This document shows positions 50,900-60,860 of a DNA stretch of 64,000 nucleotides, one piece after another (positions within the stretch are counted from its first letter, which is position 1; each line of letters begins with the position of its first letter). The notes under the pieces were generated by a model, which saw only the letters and a list, made by a program, of their open reading frames with translations, did no database searches and was not told the DNA's origin. Where the stretch lies: assembly GCF_042658365.1 (NCBI RefSeq), contig NZ_JBHSQC010000008.1; one strand, written 5' to 3'. A program made the translations under genes and the position numbers. This stretch comes from Carnobacterium_A antarcticum (GTDB lineage: Bacteria > Bacillota > Bacilli > Lactobacillales > Carnobacteriaceae).

Positions 50900-52753
50900 T
50901 TAGAAAGCTCCGCCGCCGGAACCTCCGCCGCCGCCGCCCGATGATCCGCTACTGAATCCTCCGCCAGATCCGCTGCCGCTGCTTGCATTGTTGATCGCAT
51001 GACCCACAGCATGATTAAAACTACTTTCAAAACTAGTCTGAAATGCAGAGGAAGAAAAAGTTGAGCCGTAAAGATAATAATGGCCAACATTCATTGTACC
51101 GATATCTTCTTTAGGAAATTGAATTTTTAAAGCTTTGATAACTTTTTTGGAAACTCCTAAAGAAATAGCATAAACCAGAAAATGGTCCCATAAAACCAGG
51201 GAAGCTACTTCTGCCATATTCAAATTACTGACATCTTGCAACATTTTCTTAAAGGCTTTCCACTCTTTATCCGCTCGTTTTCCTGCTGTTGTTCTGAGTG
51301 GCAAGACACCAATCCATTGAAAAAGACTGATGATAAAACAACCTACGGTAATAATTAGTGGCCCACCATAAAAAGCATCAGACACGCCCATGACGATCAA
51401 GGCAGCCAGGCTTGTTGCAAACAATAATACACTTGTTAAGACGGTGATTCCTAGAGCACGTGCATTGTAAGTAGAAAGATAACCTAATTCATCTGCTTTA
51501 TTTTTGACCATACCTTGCCATTTTTGATAAGCTTCGTTAAATTTCTTAGCTTTTGCAGGATTTTTTTTGCCATAGTCTTCAATTGTTTGCAAACTAACTT
51601 CTTTTCCATTTCCAATAACTTTTAAAAGCCACTTCATTGCATATCTCTCATGTGGCAGCAAAGAAAGTGTGTCGGAGTGCGGAAGACGGGTAATCAGGAA
51701 AGTTGATTCTTTTATTTCTTTTCCCTTTTTATCTTTTTTATTCATTTCTGTCAAATAAATTTGTTTTTTTCGAACCAAATCCATAATTGTTGCCGTTAAA
51801 TCCACTGGACGTGGTTTCTGGTTGTTAGTTGCACTGTACATGACAGCCGGTGTGATATCTGCCGGCAATTCATAAAGATGAGTTGGCAAAAAGATGTCTT
51901 CTTGCTTTTCTTTTCTTGCTAAAATCCTTATCCAAACCATTCCACCAATCAAACTTACAACGGATAAAACACTCAAGATAATAACTACCCAAAAAATACG
52001 CATTCTTTTAGCGTTGGCTTCATTTGCCAATTGTTGTTCCTGCGCCATAATGGATGCTAAAGCTTTTTGGTCTTTTGTATTGGGGTTAAGCGGTGTTACA
52101 TATGTCGGAAAGACAAGATGTGCTTCGATAAACTGATGACTTGGATTGGAGGCAACCGTTAAATGTACAGTCTGATTATTTTTAATGTCTAAAGACCCAG
52201 TCAATGTCCCATGAGCCCAAGCCTTCAGTTCTTTATCTGCTACTGCTTGCGGCAAATGGATAACGATTTCCACATTTTCCAATGTGTCGTCCCAACCTCC
52301 ACCGATTACTTTATGATTAAACTCTGCTGTATCAAGATAGTTGACAATCATTTCAGGAACTTTATATTTATAATGAACTGTTTTTTCTCTATTTTTACCT
52401 GGTTGATAAACTGTGAAATTCAAGAAATCTATTCCTTCACTCAATGTAAACGTTCCAGGTGATTGGGAAGAATTCAGTTTAAATGGCTGAGATTCTCTTC
52501 CATTTTCATCTGCTACAGTCACTTCAATATCTGTGGGTTGCTGATAGCCAGCATAGTCTAGAGTGTACAAGAAACCATTAAAAGCTCCATCAAAATCGTA
52601 CGTTATTGCATGGTCAAAGACTGCAGTACCATTTTCTAAAATCGAAACGTCTACTTTATAGGCTTCAATAGAATAATCTGCCGCTGCTGCTTTGACTGGC
52701 CAACAGAAAAATAACAGTAATAGAAATAGGCTGCTGCCTATCTTTCTCTTCAT
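50900..52753 (-). CDS. DUF2207 family membrane protein
   Basis: A 617-residue envelope protein: signal peptide (about 1-25), an extracellular beta-rich DUF2207 domain (about 27-230), a membrane helix (about 255), a cytoplasmic section, two more membrane helices (about 430-480), and a glycine/serine tail ending GGGGSGGGAF. Function unknown. ATG 52753 has GGAGGAGG upstream; the open frame to 52801 is not supported. It forms a neighbourhood with lemA and the TPM gene. Confidence 0.9.
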   Translation of the reverse strand: MKRKIGSSLFLLLLFFCWPVKAAAADYSIEAYKVDVSILENGTAVFDHAITYDFDGAFNGFLYTLDYAGYQQPTDIEVTVADENGRESQPFKLNSSQSPGTFTLSEGIDFLNFTVYQPGKNREKTVHYKYKVPEMIVNYLDTAEFNHKVIGGGWDDTLENVEIVIHLPQAVADKELKAWAHGTLTGSLDIKNNQTVHLTVASNPSHQFIEAHLVFPTYVTPLNPNTKDQKALASIMAQEQQLANEANAKRMRIFWVVIILSVLSVVSLIGGMVWIRILARKEKQEDIFLPTHLYELPADITPAVMYSATNNQKPRPVDLTATIMDLVRKKQIYLTEMNKKDKKGKEIKESTFLITRLPHSDTLSLLPHERYAMKWLLKVIGNGKEVSLQTIEDYGKKNPAKAKKFNEAYQKWQGMVKNKADELGYLSTYNARALGITVLTSVLLFATSLAALIVMGVSDAFYGGPLIITVGCFIISLFQWIGVLPLRTTAGKRADKEWKAFKKMLQDVSNLNMAEVASLVLWDHFLVYAISLGVSKKVIKALKIQFPKEDIGTMNVGHYYLYGSTFSSSAFQTSFESSFNHAVGHAINNASSGSGSGGGFSSGSSGGGGGGSGGGAF

Positions 52754-52839
52754 TTTTTTCCTCCTCCTTTCCTTTTTTTTCTCTTTTTTTAAGTATGCCA
52801 TAAACTTTTCTGTTTAGAAAATAAAGTGAAAAGAGTTTT

Positions 52840-52885
52840 TAAAAAAAGAAGACTCAAGAGAAGTTTTTTCTCTCGGGTCTTCTTT
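52840..52885 (-). terminator. Terminator of nfo
   Basis: Arms at 52845-52862 and 52868-52885 with few mismatches, then a T run on the minus strand. Confidence 0.85.
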
Positions 52886-52892
52886 TAGAACT

Positions 52893-53795
52893 TTAATAAC
52901 CGGTTTGATTAGCAATATCTTCTAATAAATGCGGATTAAAGGTTTGTTTTTTCAACATATTGATTTCATACCCATAAGGGGCTTTTTTATCTTTCTTATC
53001 TTCTCCTACATAAGGCGTTTCTAAAATTTTAGGGAGATTTTCTAGTTTAGAATGATGAACGACCGCATTTAATGCATCAAAGCCGATCGTCCCGAAACCG
53101 ATATTGGCATGCCGGTCTTTGTGGCTTCCTTGACTGTTTTTTGAATCATTGACATGAACTACTTTTAACCGGTCTAATCCAATGATGCGATCGAATTCTT
53201 CCAAGACGCCATCAAAATCTTCTTTTACATTATATCCAGCATCATTAATGTGACAAGTATCCATCGTAATAGACAACTTTTCATTTAAAGTTACACCATC
53301 AATAATTTTTGCTAACTCATCAAATGTACGCCCTATTTCGGTTCCTTTTCCTGACATAGTTTCTAAAGCAATTTGTGCAAGTTGGTCCTTGTGGAGCACT
53401 TCGTTTAGTCCTTTGATGATTTGAGCGATAGCTGCATCTGCACCTTGCCCTACATGTGCTCCAGGATGCATTGTGATTTGTCTGGCTCCTAAAGCTTCTG
53501 CCCGAACGATCTCTGCTCTCAAAAATTCAACACCAAAAGCAAAGTTCTCAGGTTTTAAAGTATTCCCTAAATTAATAATGTAAGGAGCATGAACAACGAT
53601 ATTAGATAAATCTTTTTCTTTCATAAAAGCTGTTCCTGCTTCAATATTCATGTCTTCGATGGCTTTTCTTCTCGTATTTTGCGGCGCACCAGTATAAATC
53701 ATAAAAGTACTGGCGTTGTAACTTGCGGCTTCTTCAGCAGAACCTAAAAGCATTTTCTTTCCATTCATTGATACATGTGATCCTAGCAATAGCAT
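52893..53795 (-). CDS. nfo: Endonuclease IV (AP endonuclease)
   Basis: Cuts DNA 5' of abasic sites in base excision repair, using three zinc ions. The 300 residues show the family blocks LLGSHVSMNGKKML, VHAPYIINLGN, TMHPGAHVGQG, TMDTCHINDAGY, VVHVNDSKNSQGSHKDRHANIG. Length is normal. Monocistronic with its own terminator. Confidence 0.96.
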   Translation of the reverse strand: MLLLGSHVSMNGKKMLLGSAEEAASYNASTFMIYTGAPQNTRRKAIEDMNIEAGTAFMKEKDLSNIVVHAPYIINLGNTLKPENFAFGVEFLRAEIVRAEALGARQITMHPGAHVGQGADAAIAQIIKGLNEVLHKDQLAQIALETMSGKGTEIGRTFDELAKIIDGVTLNEKLSITMDTCHINDAGYNVKEDFDGVLEEFDRIIGLDRLKVVHVNDSKNSQGSHKDRHANIGFGTIGFDALNAVVHHSKLENLPKILETPYVGEDKKDKKAPYGYEINMLKKQTFNPHLLEDIANQTGY

Positions 53796-53890
53796 AATAA
53801 ATTATCCCCAATCCTTTTACTCGTTCTTCTTTTCCATTGTAAGGTAGTTTATTAAAAAGAACAAACGGAAAAATCATTAGCTCGGCCTCT

Positions 53891-54730
53891 TTATGAACTA
53901 AAAGAGGTTAGCGAGGGATGAGACGAGCTAGATTGACCCCATTGTTTCGCTTGCAAAAGGTTTTCAGAGACAACAGAAGTATCGCTTAATAAATCAGCTA
54001 CTTGCTGTTTTCGTTCTGTAAAAAGCACGACTAAGTACAAAATACTCATGGATTTTAAAATGTAACGTCCGAACCCTTCACGTATCAATACAGTTTGCCA
54101 GCTAAGTTTTTCTTCTTTAAAACAAACAACACGTAAACCGAAAATCATTTTCCCAATAGTTTGTCCATTGGTTAGTTTTGTCATTAAAATAAAATACAGC
54201 AAGAAAACGAAGAGTTTACTCAATGAGAAAGCTGAAAAAGCTTCAGTATAAACAGGTAAACGTGCACTTGTGAAAACAGGGTGCACTATCAAACGATTAA
54301 GACTGCCAATCACAAGTAGATCAATACTATAGGCGAATAAACGCAACCAAAAACCGGTATAAAATAAGATTGGATAATGATGGTACGGTGTTTTTTCTAA
54401 CTGTTCTTGTTTTTGTTTCTCTTTCCAGTATCTTCGCCGTGCTTCCCGTAGTTCTTCAGGCGTTCGAGGCTTGCCTTCTGGAGACTCTACAGCAGCTTGA
54501 GTCGTTTTATCTGAATGAGTACTTGTATTGAATAACAGTAGGGAATCATCCTCTCTATCGATAGGAGCTGATGCTGCTTTTTCTTGCTCATTCAGCTTTC
54601 TTTCTTGTTCAAGCTGCTTTAATCGTTTGGTGCGTTTAAGCTCAGCTTCTTCTTTTGCTAGAGCTTTTTTTAATGCTGTTAAATCCAGTTCTTTAGTATC
54701 GCCTTTTTCGTTCTCAGTCGATTTAGCCAT
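53891..54730 (-). CDS. RDD-family membrane protein with charged N-terminal coil
   Basis: A 279-residue protein. The first 130 residues or so are very rich in Lys and Glu and likely coiled coil (EEAELKRTKRLKQLEQER); the rest is an RDD domain with three or four membrane helices (RLFAYSIDLLVIGSLNRL, NGQTIGKMIFGLRVV). RDD proteins are of varied, mostly unknown function. It is 2 bases after sppA, so co-translated with it. Confidence 0.88.
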   Translation of the reverse strand: MAKSTENEKGDTKELDLTALKKALAKEEAELKRTKRLKQLEQERKLNEQEKAASAPIDREDDSLLLFNTSTHSDKTTQAAVESPEGKPRTPEELREARRRYWKEKQKQEQLEKTPYHHYPILFYTGFWLRLFAYSIDLLVIGSLNRLIVHPVFTSARLPVYTEAFSAFSLSKLFVFLLYFILMTKLTNGQTIGKMIFGLRVVCFKEEKLSWQTVLIREGFGRYILKSMSILYLVVLFTERKQQVADLLSDTSVVSENLLQAKQWGQSSSSHPSLTSFSS

Positions 54731-54732
54731 TA

Positions 54733-55770
54733 TTACTCACCTCCGTATAAATACATCATTTTAGGCGATGCAGAGGTTCCGAATTGTGTAGCTATTTGTT
54801 CCAGAGCAGCCATTGACGTTTTTTCAGGTGCTAGCAATTGACTGGCTTTTGAATACAACAATGAACTGAACGGCATACTTCCTGCAGCATACTGAATGAT
54901 TTCTGCATCTGTAAGCTGAAAGTCTTTTTGTAAAGCTGTTAAAGCATCTTCTTGGTAACCCAATTGGTCGACTAATCCCACAGCCAAAGCTTGAGCACCG
55001 TCATAAATTCGTCCGTCAGCTAATTCGCGAACTTGATTTTTTTCCATACCGCGCCCATCTGCAACAACTGTCACAAACCGCTCATAAGAGTCGTCAACCA
55101 TTTTTTGTAAAATATCTTGATCTGCTTCTGTCATTGGCCGAACTGAAGAACCAATATCTTTAAATTGTCCGCTTTTGATCGTTGTATCTTCAATCCCTAC
55201 TTTTTCATAAAGATCGCTTAAATTGGTACTAGACATAATAACGCCTATTGACCCGGTCAACGTTTCTTCGGAAGCAAAAATTTTGTCTGCTGGTGCAGCA
55301 ATATAGTACCCGCCGCTTGCAGCAAGATTTCCCATCGAAACATATAGCGGTTTATCGGTACTCTCTTTTAATTCGAGCAGCTTATCTTTTATTTGAGCGC
55401 TTTCGTAAGTTCCGCCACCTGGAGAATTAACAGATAATAAAATAGCTTTGATCGAATCGTCTTGTTTGACCGCTTCCAATTGTTCCATAAAGAACTCATG
55501 GTTGTAACCGGCTGAATTAAATAAACTTTCTGTCTGGCCAGCTAAAATCGTGCCATCCACTGATAAAAGTGCGATCCGTTTTGTTTCATCGCCACTAGAG
55601 ACGATCGTTTCCGTTAATCCAGAATCGCCAAACAACATGGTTGTTGCGTCTCCTATCAGGTTTTGTGTCTCATCGGATTGGTTCACTTTAGTCACTAATC
55701 CATCAATTAAAAAAGATAATACAAAAAGCCCTACCGCTAGCCCGATGGCTGTCCATCTTTTAGTTGTCAT
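54733..55770 (-). CDS. sppA: Signal peptide peptidase SppA
   Basis: A membrane-anchored serine protease that degrades leftover signal peptides. The 345 residues have one N-terminal membrane helix (about 7-25) and the ClpP-like fold with the catalytic Ser in NLAASGGYYIA (about 147-157) and Lys in IKSGQFKD (about 198-205). GGAGGAGG precedes ATG. Paired with the RDD gene. Confidence 0.95.
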   Translation of the reverse strand: MTTKRWTAIGLAVGLFVLSFLIDGLVTKVNQSDETQNLIGDATTMLFGDSGLTETIVSSGDETKRIALLSVDGTILAGQTESLFNSAGYNHEFFMEQLEAVKQDDSIKAILLSVNSPGGGTYESAQIKDKLLELKESTDKPLYVSMGNLAASGGYYIAAPADKIFASEETLTGSIGVIMSSTNLSDLYEKVGIEDTTIKSGQFKDIGSSVRPMTEADQDILQKMVDDSYERFVTVVADGRGMEKNQVRELADGRIYDGAQALAVGLVDQLGYQEDALTALQKDFQLTDAEIIQYAAGSMPFSSLLYSKASQLLAPEKTSMAALEQIATQFGTSASPKMMYLYGGE

Positions 55771-55869
55771 TGCTCTTCCTCCTCCTATCGGTTCTCTATT
55801 ATTTTGGCAAAGTTTGAGTTACATTACAAGCGAAATTTTATATTTACTGATTATAAAGGCTGCATAGAC

Positions 55870-55899
55870 AAAAAAACGTGAGAAAACTCTCACGTTTTT
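55870..55899 (-). terminator. Terminator of hisS-aspS
   Basis: AAAAACGTGAGA pairs with TCTCACGTTTTT around a four-base loop, followed by the T-rich tail. Confidence 0.92.
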
Positions 55900-55910
55900 G
55901 GTTGTATCAT

Positions 55911-57680
55911 TTATTTCTCAGTAGCTGTCGTATGAATAGACAACTCAGCTAGCTGAGCATCGCTGACTAAGCTAGGAGCTTTTGTCAATGGATCACTTGC
56001 TCGTCCATTTTTAGGAAAGGCAATAACCTCGCGAATATTTTCTTCACCCGCTAATAACATAGCAAAGCGGTCTAAACCTAAAGCAATTCCACCGTGTGGC
56101 GGGAAACCATATTCCAATGCATCCAATAGGAAACCAAATTGGGCTTCGGCCTCTTCTTTTGAAAAACCTAATGCAGCAAACATTTTTTCTTGTATTTCGC
56201 GATTATGGATTCGAATAGAACCGCCGCCCAACTCATACCCGTTCAAAACAATGTCATAAGCTTGTGCATAAACGTTTTGTGGTTCAGTTTCCAATAAATC
56301 AAGATCCGATTCTTTCGGCATAGTGAAAGGATGATGCGCAGCTGTAAAGCGTTCAGATTCATCATCATACTCTAGTAAAGGCCAGTCGACGATCCACAAG
56401 AAAGCATAAGAACTTTCGTCGATCAATTCTAATTCTTTTCCTAACTTAGAACGAAGCGCACCTAATGCATCAGCCACAACCGATTTTTTATCGGCTACAA
56501 ATAATAACAAGTCCCCTGCTTCAGCTTCCATACGCTCAATCACAGATTCAGCATCTTCATTGAAAAACTTAGCAATTGGCCCTTTTAAGCCCTCTTCTTC
56601 AACTTTCAGCCAAGCTAGCCCCTTGGCTCCATAGATAGCTGCAAATTCGCCTAGCGCATCAATATTTTTCCGTGAATAACGGCTAGCAGCTCCTTTAACA
56701 TTGATCGCTTTAACTTCACCGCCATTGGCAACAGCATCGCTAAATACTTTGAAAGAAGAATCTTTAACCAAATCGCTCATTTGAACCAATTCCAATCCAA
56801 AACGGATGTCCGGTTTGTCACTGCCAAAACGATTCATTGCTTCATCGTATCCCATTCGCGGAAATGGTCGTTTTAATTCAACGCCTTTGGTATCTTTCAG
56901 AACTTTCGCTAACAATTCTTCTGTAAAGTCCTGAATTTCTTCAGGTTCTAAGAAGCTGGTTTCAATATCGATTTGTGTGAATTCCGGCTGACGGTCGCCA
57001 CGCAGATCTTCGTCTCTGAAACAACGGACAATTTGATAATAACGGTCAAACCCAGCTCCCATCAGTAATTGTTTAAATAACTGAGGCGATTGAGGCAACG
57101 CGTAGAAGTGTCCAGGTTGTACACGGGAAGGGACTAAGTAGTCACGTGCACCTTCAGGAGTAGATTTCGTTAAATAAGGCGTTTCGGTGTCAATAAATCC
57201 ATTGTTATCTAAATAATGACGAATCGATTGGGTCATTTTGTGACGCAAAATAAGATTTTGTGTCATTTCTGGACGACGCAGATCTAAATAGCGGTATTCT
57301 AATCTTTTTTCATCCGCAACGGCAACTCCATCTTCAATGTAAAAAGGAGTTGTCTTAGATTTATTTAGAACTTTTATTTCAGCCACTTCTACTTCTATAT
57401 CCCCCGTTGAAATATTTTTATTGATTACTTTCTGATCACGTTCAACAACGGTTCCTTTAACTTCAATGACGTATTCATTCCGGATAGTTTCAGCTATCGC
57501 TAAAGCTTCTTTTGAAAAAGTCGGATTAAAAACGATTTGGACGATGCCTTCGCGGTCGCGTAAATCAACAAAAATCAAATCACCTAAATCACGTCTTTTT
57601 TGGACCCAACCCTTTAGAGTTACTTCAAGACCTAATAAATCTTTTGACACTTTCCCGCAATATTCTGTACGTTTAGCCAT
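55911..57680 (-). CDS. aspS: Aspartyl-tRNA synthetase
   Basis: Charges tRNA-Asp. The 589 residues comprise an OB-fold anticodon domain (about 1-110), the class II core (DTETPYLTKSTPEGARDYLVPSR; FRDEDLRGDRQPEFTQID) and the bacterial insert domain, ending GIALGLDRFAMLLAG. It is 29 bases downstream of hisS and shares its T-box leader. Confidence 0.97.
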   Translation of the reverse strand: MAKRTEYCGKVSKDLLGLEVTLKGWVQKRRDLGDLIFVDLRDREGIVQIVFNPTFSKEALAIAETIRNEYVIEVKGTVVERDQKVINKNISTGDIEVEVAEIKVLNKSKTTPFYIEDGVAVADEKRLEYRYLDLRRPEMTQNLILRHKMTQSIRHYLDNNGFIDTETPYLTKSTPEGARDYLVPSRVQPGHFYALPQSPQLFKQLLMGAGFDRYYQIVRCFRDEDLRGDRQPEFTQIDIETSFLEPEEIQDFTEELLAKVLKDTKGVELKRPFPRMGYDEAMNRFGSDKPDIRFGLELVQMSDLVKDSSFKVFSDAVANGGEVKAINVKGAASRYSRKNIDALGEFAAIYGAKGLAWLKVEEEGLKGPIAKFFNEDAESVIERMEAEAGDLLLFVADKKSVVADALGALRSKLGKELELIDESSYAFLWIVDWPLLEYDDESERFTAAHHPFTMPKESDLDLLETEPQNVYAQAYDIVLNGYELGGGSIRIHNREIQEKMFAALGFSKEEAEAQFGFLLDALEYGFPPHGGIALGLDRFAMLLAGEENIREVIAFPKNGRASDPLTKAPSLVSDAQLAELSIHTTATEK

Positions 57681-57709
57681 TCACTACCACTCCCTATTTT
57701 ATCATTCTG

Positions 57710-59041
57710 TTAGTCTTCTTTACTGAAAAAATCATTATACGCTGTCATATCAGCAGTTTTTAAATTGAATAATTTTTCGAAATCTTTGTAAGCTTCTTTC
57801 AAACTTACTTTAGATTCTTTTCCATTTTTCATAACTTTAAAGTTCAATTCGCCTTTTTCAAGTTCGTCTTCGCCTAACGTAATCACAACTTTAGCTTTTA
57901 ATTTAGCTGCTGTTTTAAATTGAGCTTTTGCTTTGCGATTGGAATAATCGCGTTCAGCAGATAAACCAGCTGAGCGAATGGCTTGAACCAATTTTAACGT
58001 TTCGATATTTGTTGTTTCTCCTAAACCGACAACGTAAACATCAACTTCGTGCAAGTCAGGAATATCAATGTTTTCTGCTGCTAATGTCATCATCAAACGT
58101 TCCAATCCAAGAGCAAAACCAAACCCTGGAGTAGCTGGTCCTCCGATTTCTTCGACTAGACCATCGTAGCGGCCGCCAGCACAAATCGTAGTGATGGCTC
58201 CAAACCCCGGTGCATCACTCATGATTTCAAAAATGGTATGGTTGTAATAATCTAATCCCCTTACCATGTTGCTGTCAATTTTATAAGGAATATCAAGTAC
58301 TTCTAACATTTCTTTAACCGATTCAAAGTGGCTCTTCGAATCATCGCTTAAATAGTCTAAAATCGAAGGAGCGTCCTTAACGATTTCTTGATCTTTTTTG
58401 TTTTTGCTGTCTAAGACACGCAGAGGGTTTTTGTGCAAACGTACTTGAGAATCTTCGCTTAAGTCAGCAAAATGAGGTTCAAGATAAGCTATCAGTGCTT
58501 CACGATAAGCAGTCCGGCTTTCTTTGTCTCCTAATGAATTAATCACTAATGTTAAATGTTCTAAACCAAATTCTTTAAATAAATCCATAGCTAAAGCCAT
58601 CGACTCCACATCAATAGCAGGATTAGTACTTCCAAAAACTTCTACTCCTAGTTGATGGAATTGACGCATCCGTCCTCCTTGTGGACGTTCATAACGGAAC
58701 ATCGGTCCCATGTAATACACTTTATATGGTTTCGCATATTCCGGTCCAAATAATTTATTCTCAACGAAAGCGCGAACGACTGGTGCAGTTCCTTCTGGTC
58801 GAAGCGACATATGCCGATTGCCTTTGTCTTTAAAATCGTACATTTCTTTTGAAACAATATCACTGGTTTCCCCTACACCACGAGAAAACAAATCATAACT
58901 TTCAAAAATGGGTGTCCGAATTTCATGAAATTGGTAATCTCCTAAAATCATCTTTGCAGTTTCTTCTACATATTGCCATTTTGATGATTCATCTGGTAAG
59001 AGATCAGCGGTTCCTTTTGGTCTTTGAATTTGAATTGCCAT
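57710..59041 (-). CDS. hisS: Histidyl-tRNA synthetase
   Basis: Charges tRNA-His. The 443 residues show class II motifs (RPEGTAPVVRAF, MFRYERPQGGRMRQFHQLGVE) and the histidine-binding blocks GLDYYNHTIFE and GGRYDGLVEE. A C-terminal anticodon-binding domain follows. First gene of hisS-aspS behind a T-box. Confidence 0.97.
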   Translation of the reverse strand: MAIQIQRPKGTADLLPDESSKWQYVEETAKMILGDYQFHEIRTPIFESYDLFSRGVGETSDIVSKEMYDFKDKGNRHMSLRPEGTAPVVRAFVENKLFGPEYAKPYKVYYMGPMFRYERPQGGRMRQFHQLGVEVFGSTNPAIDVESMALAMDLFKEFGLEHLTLVINSLGDKESRTAYREALIAYLEPHFADLSEDSQVRLHKNPLRVLDSKNKKDQEIVKDAPSILDYLSDDSKSHFESVKEMLEVLDIPYKIDSNMVRGLDYYNHTIFEIMSDAPGFGAITTICAGGRYDGLVEEIGGPATPGFGFALGLERLMMTLAAENIDIPDLHEVDVYVVGLGETTNIETLKLVQAIRSAGLSAERDYSNRKAKAQFKTAAKLKAKVVITLGEDELEKGELNFKVMKNGKESKVSLKEAYKDFEKLFNLKTADMTAYNDFFSKED

Positions 59042-59090
59042 TATATCAACACTCCTTCGTATCTAATTGCTTATATTTTGAATGAGGGCA

Positions 59091-59310
59091 AAAAAAAAGC
59101 GTCCTTATTCCATCATAGAATAAGGACGAGTTATTGTTTTCCTCGTGGTACCACCTTTATTTGAAAGCCATGGCTTTCCTCAACGATTAACGCTCGTAAC
59201 GTAGCAGCTTTGCACTGCTATTCCTCCAGAGTGTCCTTCAGACTTCTTAACGGGAATCACTTTCAGCCAAGGCGATTCTTTCTTTCTGCTCGTTTATCAA
59301 AGCTTACTGT
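59091..59310 (-). promoter_or_regulatory. T-box riboswitch of hisS-aspS with overlapping Asp/His specifier
   Basis: On the minus strand the T-box AGGTGGTACCACG (complement of 59144-59156) precedes a terminator with arms CGTCCTTATTC and complement and a long T run (59091-59128). The likely specifier loop reads GAAGGACACTC: GAC (Asp; complement of 59233-59235) is followed by A as usual for specifiers, while CAC (His; complement of 59231-59233) overlaps it by one base. Assignment of the codon is inference; the leader class is certain. Confidence 0.9.
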
Positions 59311-59353
59311 CTCTTTCAACGGATATCTTTTTTTGTTTGAATAGTATTAGATT

Positions 59354-59382
59354 ACAAGAAAGGACTAGACTTGTCAAGCTTA
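59354..59382 (-). promoter_or_regulatory. Promoter of hisS-aspS
   Basis: TTGACA, 17 bases, TAATCT on the minus strand, just upstream of the T-box leader. The coordinates are approximate by a few bases. Confidence 0.75.
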
Positions 59383-59440
59383 GCCAAGGAAATCGTTAAA
59401 GCTGGTTTATAGATTTTTTATGTAATCGTTCACTAATTGA

Positions 59441-59470
59441 TTGCATAACATGCCTATTCATTGCTATACT
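59441..59470 (+). promoter_or_regulatory. Putative promoter of the amidase gene
   Basis: TTGCAT at 59441-59446, 18 bases, TATACT at 59465-59470 with a TGC just before it (extended -10 like). Confidence 0.55.
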
Positions 59471-59532
59471 TAGAAAGTACATAAATGAACGTAATGAACT
59501 TATTTTTCAATGGGAAAGTAGTGAGTGAATCG

Positions 59533-60855
59533 ATGGAAAAAATCCTCATGCCGAAACAACCAAAAACAATTATTTCTTTTTTGGCTGTCTTAATTTTTAT
59601 AAGCTTAACAACTTTTGCAACGGTTGCATTGGCAAACCAAAGTACCATTAAAGTAGACGCTAGCGTCGTAAATATCCGAACAGGCCCTGGTTTATCGTAT
59701 GATATTATGACCCAGGTCGTTGGCGGCGAAAAAGTAAATGTTATCGCTGAAGAAAATGAATGGTACAAGATCCGAATGAGCAATGACCAAATCGGCTGGG
59801 TAGCAAGTTGGCTAATCGGAAATACTGAAATAAGTGCCGCTTCAAACAAAATAGGTACAGTGACCGGAGAACCAGTGAATATCCGCAGCGAAGGCCATTC
59901 AAATGCTGAAATAATCGGAACAGTAGCGAAAGGAACGGAATTAACGGTACTCTTCCAACAAGGCGGCTGGACACAAATTCAATACAATGGACAAGTTGCT
60001 TGGATAAGTTCTGAATTGATTGAAGTAACGACGCCCACTAAAGAAACTGCTCCTAGCAGTGTGGCAACAAAAACAAATTCAGAAGCACCAATCGAGACCA
60101 TCACTATCCGATCAGACGGAACCAATATCCGCAGCGGTCCTTCTGTTGATAAAAGTGTTGTAATAAAGGCTTCAAAAGGCGACAGTTTTACTTATCTGAG
60201 TACTGAAGGAGATTGGTATCAAATCCAAGCGGCTGATGGACAAACAGGTTATGTCGCCAACTGGGTAGTCGATTTATCAGCTGATAAAACTGCTGCTCCA
60301 ACGGCTAATATCACCTCTTTAGCGGAAGCCACGATTGTGATCGATGCAGGTCATGGAGGAGAAGATCCCGGCGCTCCCGGCGGAACTTATAATGAAAAAG
60401 AAGCTACTTTAAAAACAGCTAAGTTACTGGCTGAACGCTTGAAAAGGGCTGGCGCGAACGTTGTCTTGACGAGAAGTTCAGATACATCAGTCAGTTTGAA
60501 TCAAAGAGTCGTTACTAGCAATCAAGCAGCTGCTGATGTATTTATCAGTATTCATTATGATTCAACTGAAACGCCAAACGAGATCAGCGGGACGACGACC
60601 TATTACTATCATGAAAAAGACAAAGGTTTAGCGAATCAAATCAACGCTCAACTTGAACAAAACGGCCCATTGCCAAATAATGGTGTGCGTTTTGGCGATT
60701 ATTATGTTACTCGTGAAAATACACGACCGGCTGTATTGTTAGAACTAGGCTATTTGAACCATTATATTGATCGATCAACAATCAATACCGACTCCTACCG
60801 GCAATCCGTTGTTGAGAGTATTTACCAAGCTTTGGATCATTATTTTGCTCCTTAA
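59533..60855 (+). CDS. Secreted N-acetylmuramoyl-L-alanine amidase with three SH3b domains
   Basis: Cleaves the amide bond between muramic acid and the stem peptide of peptidoglycan. A signal peptide (ending VALAN) is followed by three bacterial SH3 wall-binding repeats (each with VNIR.GP or NIRS) and a C-terminal zinc amidase_3 domain: IVIDAGHGGEDPGA, glutamate in NEKEATL, SIHYDS and LLELGYLNH. The frame is open from 59485, but that ATG lies only about 15 bases after the -10 box; ATG 59533 is my choice (440 residues), with a weak binding site. Monocistronic. Confidence 0.9.
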   Translation: MEKILMPKQPKTIISFLAVLIFISLTTFATVALANQSTIKVDASVVNIRTGPGLSYDIMTQVVGGEKVNVIAEENEWYKIRMSNDQIGWVASWLIGNTEISAASNKIGTVTGEPVNIRSEGHSNAEIIGTVAKGTELTVLFQQGGWTQIQYNGQVAWISSELIEVTTPTKETAPSSVATKTNSEAPIETITIRSDGTNIRSGPSVDKSVVIKASKGDSFTYLSTEGDWYQIQAADGQTGYVANWVVDLSADKTAAPTANITSLAEATIVIDAGHGGEDPGAPGGTYNEKEATLKTAKLLAERLKRAGANVVLTRSSDTSVSLNQRVVTSNQAAADVFISIHYDSTETPNEISGTTTYYYHEKDKGLANQINAQLEQNGPLPNNGVRFGDYYVTRENTRPAVLLELGYLNHYIDRSTINTDSYRQSVVESIYQALDHYFAP

Positions 60856-60860
60856 ATTAA

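Noticed and set aside
50884..51090. 68-codon Ala-rich frame on -
   Set aside because: Shadow of the glycine/serine tail of the DUF2207 protein.
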